Part shown: in pieces, positions 14,282 through 17,102 of the stretch
How positions within the stretch are numbered: position 1 is the first letter of the stretch
Layout: the number at the start of each line of letters is the position of its first letter
NCBI GenBank assembly: GCA_945866165.1
Contig: CAMBGO010000026.1
Location: 1 to 17,102, forward strand
DNA from: Chitinophaga pinensis
Lineage (GTDB): Bacteria; Bacteroidota; Bacteroidia; Chitinophagales; Chitinophagaceae
Direction of reading: 5' to 3'
DNA length: 17,102 nucleotides
Notes under the pieces: model-generated
Seen by the model: the letters and a program-made list of their open reading frames with translations, nothing else
Told to the model about the DNA's origin: nothing
The model's database searches: none
Position numbers and translations under genes: made by a program

Positions 14282-15370
14282 TCAATCATTCATCACCCTA
14301 TTCTGTCTGTTTATACTTTCCATATGAATAGCATCCATGTACTTGGTTACAAACTCCTCGCTTAAATTTAATTTACCAGCCTTTTTAATGGATTTTTCAA
14401 TAATCTCATTCCAACGGGATGATTGAAGAATGGTAACATTGTTATTTTTCTTATACTCGCCAATTTTTTCAGCTATACCCATGCGTTGAGAAATAAGTTG
14501 CATCAACTCATCATCAATATGATTGATCTGTTCCCTTAACTTATCAAGCGCTAGGTGGAATGTTTCAGACTGAACATCTTCCCTTCTCCAAATAATTTCA
14601 TCCAACATTTCAGCAAGACGCTCTGGTGTGATTTGTTGTTTTGCATCACTCCATGCATTATCTGGATCGATATGACTCTCAATCATCAACCCATCAAAAT
14701 CTAGGTCAATTGCCTTTTGTGCAGTGGACAATAGAATATCCCTTCTTCCACAAATATGAGAAGGATCATTTATGATTAGCATGCCAGGCATACGTCTCTT
14801 CATTTCAATTGCCAAGTGCCACATTGGTGCATTCCTAAATTCTGTATTTCCATAAGAAGAAAATCCACGGTGAATCAATCCAATATCATTAATGCCAGCC
14901 CTAGATATACGCTCTACAGCACCTTGCCAAAGTTCCAAATCCGGATTAATTGGATTTTTTATTAACACAGGCACTTTAACACCTCTTAGGGCATCAGCTA
15001 CTTCCTGCACACTAAATGGATTTACTGTTGTTCTAGCACCTACCCATAATACATCAACATCAAAGGTTAAGGCATCCTCGACTTGCTTTCCAGTGGCCAC
15101 TTCAACTGTAGTGGGTAATCCTGTAAGCTTTTTTGCTTGCTGAAGCCATGGCAATCCCTTGGCTCCAATTCCTTCAAACATACCGGGCTTGGTCCTTGGT
15201 TTCCATATACCGGCCCGAAGCATGTCAACCTTACCGGTTTTAGCAAGTCGCTGTGCTGTTTCTATTACCTGTTCTTCTGTTTCTGCACTACAAGGACCAG
15301 AAATAATTAATGGACGCTTATTCCATGCGGCATTTACGATCGATTCTTTGTTTGTTTGTGTAGTTTCCAT
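14282..15370 (-). CDS. Bifunctional DAHP synthase (type I-beta) / chorismate mutase (AroQ class)
   Basis: The first domain (about 1-265) condenses PEP and erythrose 4-phosphate into DAHP, the entry to the shikimate pathway. It has the metal ligands Cys27 (SGPCSAE), His205 (DPSHICGRRD), Glu231 and Asp242 (IESH...SD), plus RAGIWKPRT (52-60). The second domain (about 275-362) is an all-helical chorismate mutase that makes prephenate. Arg279, Arg296, Lys307 and Arg319 align with E. coli Arg11, Arg28, Lys39 and Arg51. This fusion order is known from Bacteroidota such as Porphyromonas gingivalis, where the mutase domain takes part in prephenate feedback control; the same control here is inference. 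It follows tyrA by 34 bases and precedes the transposase-like gene by 26. The ATG at 15370 fits the family N-terminus. Confidence 0.95.
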   Translation of the reverse strand: METTQTNKESIVNAAWNKRPLIISGPCSAETEEQVIETAQRLAKTGKVDMLRAGIWKPRTKPGMFEGIGAKGLPWLQQAKKLTGLPTTVEVATGKQVEDALTFDVDVLWVGARTTVNPFSVQEVADALRGVKVPVLIKNPINPDLELWQGAVERISRAGINDIGLIHRGFSSYGNTEFRNAPMWHLAIEMKRRMPGMLIINDPSHICGRRDILLSTAQKAIDLDFDGLMIESHIDPDNAWSDAKQQITPERLAEMLDEIIWRREDVQSETFHLALDKLREQINHIDDELMQLISQRMGIAEKIGEYKKNNNVTILQSSRWNEIIEKSIKKAGKLNLSEEFVTKYMDAIHMESINRQNRVMND

Positions 15371-15404
15371 GATATAAAATTACAATTTTAAAAAGATGAT
15401 TTTA

Positions 15405-16259
15405 TTATTGAATGATCCTGCGGATCTGATTTGCGTTTTCAATTAGTTCTTTTAAATAGTCCCAGTTCTCTTTTTCCAGGCAAGATTTAAATTTTCTTAG
15501 CTGCATAATATGCTCATTGAGAACATCTAAAATATTATCCTTGTTTTGTTTGAAAATGGGAGTCCACATTTCAGGATTGCTTTTTGCCAACCTTACTGTA
15601 CTCTCAAAGCCAGCACTGGCCATTTCAAAAATAGCTCGATCTTCCTTTTCCTTCTCTAACACAGTATTTGCTAGTGCAAAAGAAGATATATGGGATATAT
15701 GGCTAACATACGCTGCATGAAGGTCGTGATCAAATGAATTCATTTCGAAAATCTGCATGTTGAGTATTTCAAACATACTGCGTGCAATTTTTACCGCATC
15801 GTCTGCACTTTTATCAAGGTCGCACAAAATAACAGCCTTATTTTCAAATGCCCCTTCCATGGCTGCTGATGGACCACTATATTCAGTTCCCCACATTGGA
15901 TGAGCGGCAACAAACCTATTGCGGTTTTTATGATTTGAAATTGATTCAGCAAGTAATTTTTTTGTTGAACCAAGATCAATTACAACCTGATTTTTGACCA
16001 AGTCCAATATGCCTGGTAAAATTGAAATGATTGCATCAACTGGAATTGCCAAGATAATCACGTCTGATTTTAGTACTGCCTCATTCAATTCAAGCATCTC
16101 ATCAACTAAATTTAATGAGATGGCTTCTTTAGCATGCATTTTATTATTATCAACTCCAACTATCCTATTTGCAATGCCCTTTTTCCTACACTGTAAAGCG
16201 AAAGAGCCTCCAATAAGCCCTACACCTATAATTGCGATATTTTTCGATTCCATTTTCAT
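15405..16259 (-). CDS. tyrA: Prephenate dehydrogenase
   Basis: Oxidatively decarboxylates prephenate to 4-hydroxyphenylpyruvate, the tyrosine branch. The 284-residue protein has the NAD-binding IGVGLIGGSFA (11-21) with an acidic VDNN at the end of the second strand, which favours NAD over NADP. The catalytic block AAHPMWGTEYSGP (118-130, His120) and DHDLHAAYVSHISHISSFAL (177-196) are characteristic. There is no ACT or chorismate mutase domain, so feedback control by tyrosine is not obvious; the mutase is fused to the next gene product instead. Two ATGs lie close together (16259 and 16253) and either could serve. It is 19 bases downstream of the aminotransferase gene and 34 upstream of the DAHP synthase-mutase gene. 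Confidence 0.95.
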   Translation of the reverse strand: MKMESKNIAIIGVGLIGGSFALQCRKKGIANRIVGVDNNKMHAKEAISLNLVDEMLELNEAVLKSDVIILAIPVDAIISILPGILDLVKNQVVIDLGSTKKLLAESISNHKNRNRFVAAHPMWGTEYSGPSAAMEGAFENKAVILCDLDKSADDAVKIARSMFEILNMQIFEMNSFDHDLHAAYVSHISHISSFALANTVLEKEKEDRAIFEMASAGFESTVRLAKSNPEMWTPIFKQNKDNILDVLNEHIMQLRKFKSCLEKENWDYLKELIENANQIRRIIQ

Positions 16260-16278
16260 TTTACAAGTTAGTAGGGTA

Positions 16279-17102
16279 TCAATTCAAAAAATTTTTAATC
16301 CGATCAATAGCCTCTTGCAATACTTCCTTCTTGCTACATAAACTAACCCTTATATATTGATCTCCTGCATCACCAAAAATACCACCAGGGGTAATAAAGA
16401 CAAATACCTCTTTAAGTAATTTATCGCTGAGTGCGTATCCAGATTCATAGCCGTCAGGAATAGAGGCCCACACAAACATACCAACCTGGTTCTTTGTATA
16501 ACTGCAACCAATCAAGTCTAGCAACTCGCAAGCCACTTCTTTTCTTTCAGCGTATGTCTTGTTCACCTGATCAAACCAATCCTGATCTAATTCCAACGCC
16601 TTGGCAGCAGCAAGCTGCAAAGGCAGAAACATTCCGCTATCCATATTGCTTTTGAATCTTAGTACTGCATTGATATGAACATCTGAAGCTACAATCATCC
16701 CAACACGCCATCCGGCCATGTTATGTGATTTGCTTAGTGTGTTGAGTTCAATTACAACTTCTTTTTGACTATCAAATTCAAAAAGACTTGAAGGCGAATC
16801 ATTTAAAATAAAACTATATGGATTATCATGAACAATCATGATTTTTTCACGCTTTGCGAAGTCGATGATTTCTTTTAGCAAGACTTTGTCAGATAGTTGC
16901 CCAGTAGGCATGTGCGGGTAATTTAAAAAAATAATTTTCACCCTGCCTGTTGAACTACTGTTGAATTGTGTAATTAGCTCTTTCCAAGCTGAAAGTTCGG
17001 GATGCCATTGATGTTCTGCATTAAGAGTATAAGATAAAACTGACGCTCCTGAGAGTTTTACTGCACTTGCATATGTTGGATATCCGGGGTTGGGAATCAA
17101 TG
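16279..17102 (-). CDS. PLP-dependent class I/II aminotransferase, 5' part outside window
   Basis: The frame runs off the window edge; the TTG near 17100 is an internal Leu codon in a LIPNPGYPTYAS segment, not a start. About 274 codons are present, probably two thirds of a protein of about 390 residues. Visible features of fold-type I aminotransferases are the PGYPTY block, the VHDNPYSF strand with the Asp that contacts the PLP ring nitrogen, SKSHNMAGWRVGM with the PLP-binding Lys, and YIRVSLCS with the Arg that binds the substrate carboxylate. The usual NNPTG motif reads HMPTG, so the PLP-contacting Asn appears to be Met. As the first visible gene of the aromatic operon and just upstream of tyrA, it most likely makes tyrosine or phenylalanine from the keto acid. 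An aspartate or LL-diaminopimelate aminotransferase-like role cannot be excluded. Confidence 0.87.
   Translation of the reverse strand, partial: LIPNPGYPTYASAVKLSGASVLSYTLNAEHQWHPELSAWKELITQFNSSSTGRVKIIFLNYPHMPTGQLSDKVLLKEIIDFAKREKIMIVHDNPYSFILNDSPSSLFEFDSQKEVVIELNTLSKSHNMAGWRVGMIVASDVHINAVLRFKSNMDSGMFLPLQLAAAKALELDQDWFDQVNKTYAERKEVACELLDLIGCSYTKNQVGMFVWASIPDGYESGYALSDKLLKEVFVFITPGGIFGDAGDQYIRVSLCSKKEVLQEAIDRIKNFLN

Noticed and set aside
14256..14285. TTG start for the transposase-like gene overlapping the DAHP synthase stop
   Set aside because: The ATG at 14255 matches the usual beginning of Y1 transposases, and the extra residues are not typical of the family.

Overview
The window is AT-rich chromosomal DNA from a member of the Bacteroidota, most likely a Chitinophagales-type bacterium. 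The evidence is a PorW/SprE-like gliding/type IX secretion lipoprotein tail, an OmpA protein with thrombospondin type 3 repeats, a DAHP synthase fused to chorismate mutase, starts without Shine-Dalgarno sequences, and a TAnnTTTG promoter box. The assignment is inferred from gene content, not from a marker gene.

Layout. (1) 1-3534, plus strand: the 3' part of a PorW/SprE-like TPR lipoprotein gene, then a complete class A penicillin-binding protein gene. (2) 3535-5598: a nearly perfect 26+26 bp inverted repeat that can act as a bidirectional terminator, then on the minus strand an OmpA-family outer-membrane protein gene preceded by an RlpA-like gene. All four genes concern the cell envelope. 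(3) 5599-5968: a gene-free stretch with inverted-repeat structure. (4) 5969-10147, plus strand: a tight five-gene cluster for a secreted VanX-like D-Ala-D-Ala dipeptidase, an SDR oxidoreductase, a UPF0309-type SIS protein, a MetE-core methyltransferase-like protein and a UlaG-like metallo-beta-lactamase-fold hydrolase. Each family is recognisable, but I know of no described pathway that combines them, so this is the best candidate here for an uncharacterised pathway. (5) 10171-17102, minus strand: an eight-gene aromatic amino acid operon, in transcription order aminotransferase (5' cut by the window edge), tyrA, DAHP synthase-chorismate mutase, an IS200-type transposase-like gene, aroB, aroA, aroC and a DUF952 gene, with gaps of 5-34 bases.

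How the genes work together. The operon supplies the first two and last two steps of chorismate synthesis (DAHP synthase, AroB, AroA, AroC). It then supplies chorismate mutase, prephenate dehydrogenase and an aminotransferase towards tyrosine and phenylalanine. Dehydroquinase, shikimate dehydrogenase, shikimate kinase and prephenate dehydratase are not in the window.

The most unusual item is the transposase-like gene inside this operon. It keeps the HUH metal-binding motif but has Phe where the catalytic Tyr is expected, has no visible IS ends, and has operon-like spacing. This suggests a domesticated protein rather than an active element.
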